A stretch of 64,000 nucleotides of DNA from JAPOUP01 sp965203605. Lineage in GTDB: Bacteria; Pseudomonadota; Alphaproteobacteria; Rhodobacterales; Rhodobacteraceae. Positions 62,944 through 64,000 of this stretch are shown in pieces (position 1 is the stretch's first letter; each line of letters opens with the position of its first letter). The notes below the pieces were generated by a model. The model worked only from the letters and a program-made list of their open reading frames with translations. It did not search any database and had not been told where the DNA came from. The stretch is taken from NCBI GenBank assembly GCA_965203605.1, contig OZ241902.1, forward strand, positions 5,270,001 through 5,334,000. Direction: 5' to 3'. Position numbers and translations under genes: made by a program.

Positions 62944-63024
62944 CGCCAAACACACCGTGGACGACCCCTATGCCGGGTCGCCCGCGAGAGCGGGAATCTA
63001 CCCATCCACGGTGATTGTTTGGCG
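62944..63024. repeat. Nested inverted repeat in front of the lipoprotein gene
   Basis: The outer arms CGCCAAACACACCGTGGA (62944-62961) and TCCACGGTGATTGTTTGGCG (63005-63024) are complementary apart from a 2-bp insertion. Inside them GGGT/ACCC and CCCGC-GAGA-GCGGG form further stems. It could be a small palindromic mobile element or an RNA structure in the 5' leader. It ends 52 bp before the ATG at 63077. Confidence 0.75.
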
Positions 63025-63076
63025 ACCGACCCGGCAACCCCGCCAGGTCGGAAACCCGAAACATCTGGAGGGTATC

Positions 63077-63940
63077 ATGACCATACGTCAAATGATTGCA
63101 CTGGCAGTCGCGCTGGTTCTCGCAGGGTGCGGCGGTGGCGGTGGCAGCGGAGGTGTGCCACACGAAGACGCTAGGATTGGGACCGGATCCCAACCACCTC
63201 AGGAAACGGTTGCTGACATATCGGCCAGGGTTGCCAACGTTCTCTCACGAACGGATTCCTTGGTCGCCTCGACATTGTATGGAGAGACGAGCGCCCCGGC
63301 GTTTCCGACAGTGAGACTGAGCCCGTCCTGTCGGGGAACTGCGTGCACATTCGCCCACCGACCAACTGGAATTTCATTCACGCAGAATCTGTCTGACTTT
63401 GAATTTGACCTTTCAAGGTCCGAAGCCATTCTCAGCAAGCATGGCATCACAATGCTTGCCACTCCGGGCGAATACGGCAGGACCTATACAGCCTATTTGA
63501 ATCACAGCGCTTTCAGTGTTGGAAACTTCCGCTGGAATCTGGAAGGTGGCACGTTCTGGGGTCGGGCCTCCCTGGCAGGCGGTGACCTATCGCGGTCACG
63601 TCCGGGCGCCTCAGCCACATGGACCGGACTCATGGTCGGTGTTCCGACCGGCACCGATGGCCGCTCGAATTTCCTGCAGGGGGACGCCGCGCTGACCTAC
63701 AGCTTCGCGGGATCGTCGCTGGACGCCTCGTTCGCCAGCGTCAGGAACATCACCACGAACAGGGACCACACCGTCACAAGCGTCCGGTTCGATGGCATTC
63801 CGGTTTCCCCAGACGGGACGTTTCAGGCTGGACTCACAGGCAACCGCATCCAGGGCGGGTTCTACGGCCCCGTACAGGCCGAGACTGTAGGCGTCTTCGA
63901 GCAGCGGGGGATCGTCGGCTCTTTCGGAGCCAAGAGGTAG
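63077..63940 (+). CDS. TbpB-like surface lipoprotein
   Basis: The 287-residue protein has a lipoprotein signal (MTIRQMIALAVALVLAGCGG, with lipobox LAGC) and a glycine-rich linker. The C-terminal domain, with WTGLMVGVPTGT, GDAALTYSFAGSSLDASFAS and GGFYGPVQAETVGVFEQRGI then VGSFGAKR, resembles the beta-barrel of TbpB/factor-H-binding-type lipoproteins. Such proteins are often displayed on the outer surface through Slam and bind host or metal-carrier proteins. The ATG at 63077 has GGAGGG before it. The longer frame from 62957 runs through the inverted repeat and is rejected. Confidence 0.82.
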   Translation: MTIRQMIALAVALVLAGCGGGGGSGGVPHEDARIGTGSQPPQETVADISARVANVLSRTDSLVASTLYGETSAPAFPTVRLSPSCRGTACTFAHRPTGISFTQNLSDFEFDLSRSEAILSKHGITMLATPGEYGRTYTAYLNHSAFSVGNFRWNLEGGTFWGRASLAGGDLSRSRPGASATWTGLMVGVPTGTDGRSNFLQGDAALTYSFAGSSLDASFASVRNITTNRDHTVTSVRFDGIPVSPDGTFQAGLTGNRIQGGFYGPVQAETVGVFEQRGIVGSFGAKR

Positions 63941-63956
63941 CGACTGGATTGGGACT

Positions 63957-63980
63957 GCCCGACCTTGGCAGAGGTCGGGC
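63957..63980 (+). terminator. Hairpin after the lipoprotein gene
   Basis: GCCCGACCT at 63957-63965 pairs perfectly with AGGTCGGGC at 63972-63980, 17 bp after the stop. The U-tract is weak (TGTC), but position and stem suggest a terminator. Confidence 0.6.
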
Positions 63981-64000
63981 TGTCAAACATCACGGAAGAG

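Overview
The window looks like a chromosomal segment of an alphaproteobacterium, most likely a Rhodobacterales-type organism. It carries the aapJQMP amino-acid ABC operon, a C4-pathway 5-aminolevulinate synthase (hemA), and the gene set yidD, ttcA, yidC, MOSC, engB, argB. Sequence between the housekeeping blocks is full of insertion sequences in various states of decay (IS30, two IS5 types, IS630, IS1634, IS21 and an unassigned type). Several accessory genes carry frameshifts, which suggests ongoing mobile-element activity and gene erosion. The organism assignment is inferred from gene content only.

Layout. 1-4756: the 3' end of a CRISPR locus, with the end of a Csm6-like (TIGR02710-type) CARF/HEPN protein, a frameshifted cas1, a cas2 split by an IS30 remnant, an AT-rich leader, and an array of 19 identical 37-bp repeats whose thirteenth spacer holds an IS5-family insertion. 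4859-6099: a decayed IS630. 6109-11722 (minus): a type I restriction-modification operon made of hsdM, a small unknown gene, a HepT-like HEPN gene, a MntA-like nucleotidyltransferase fused to HsdS, and an AlbA-domain ATPase; no hsdR is seen. 12321-12994: vapBC. 13416-17950: aapJQMP. 18119-23493 (minus): yidC, MOSC, engB, argB, a 4Fe-4S protein and sixA.

23494-31865: an accessory island with an unrecognised small-gene cassette, IS5 and IS1634 insertions, a PanA (DUF4065) toxin-antitoxin pair, an IS21 remnant and a second, diverged copy of the ttcA 3' end. It separates yidC from ttcA and yidD. 31866-36379: ttcA, yidD, a TfoX-like gene, two Fe-S assembly genes, and tgt on the opposite strand. 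36380-41363: lon, a decayed IS with inverted repeats, then tRNA-Val(CAC), tRNA-Val(TAC) and tRNA-Asp(GTC). 41521-51066: an orphan gene, an M20 peptidase, hemA, a RodZ-like protein, ispG, a DsbA-like thioredoxin, an M48 protease and an aminotransferase.

51484-59103: a catabolic and uptake cluster with a GMC oxidoreductase, a VOC protein, a carbohydrate ABC transporter and an alcohol-dehydrogenase-like enzyme; an 11-G tract sits directly in front of the ATPase gene. 59104-64000: a second accessory stretch with a AAA-type ATPase, a decayed secreted protein (possibly IalB-like), a broken mqsRA pair and a TbpB-like surface lipoprotein preceded by a nested inverted repeat. The most unusual item is the fusion of a MntA-type AMPylating antitoxin domain (GSx10DxD) to the HsdS specificity subunit, next to a HepT-type toxin gene (Rx4HxY). 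This would tie the R-M system to a toxin-antitoxin module.
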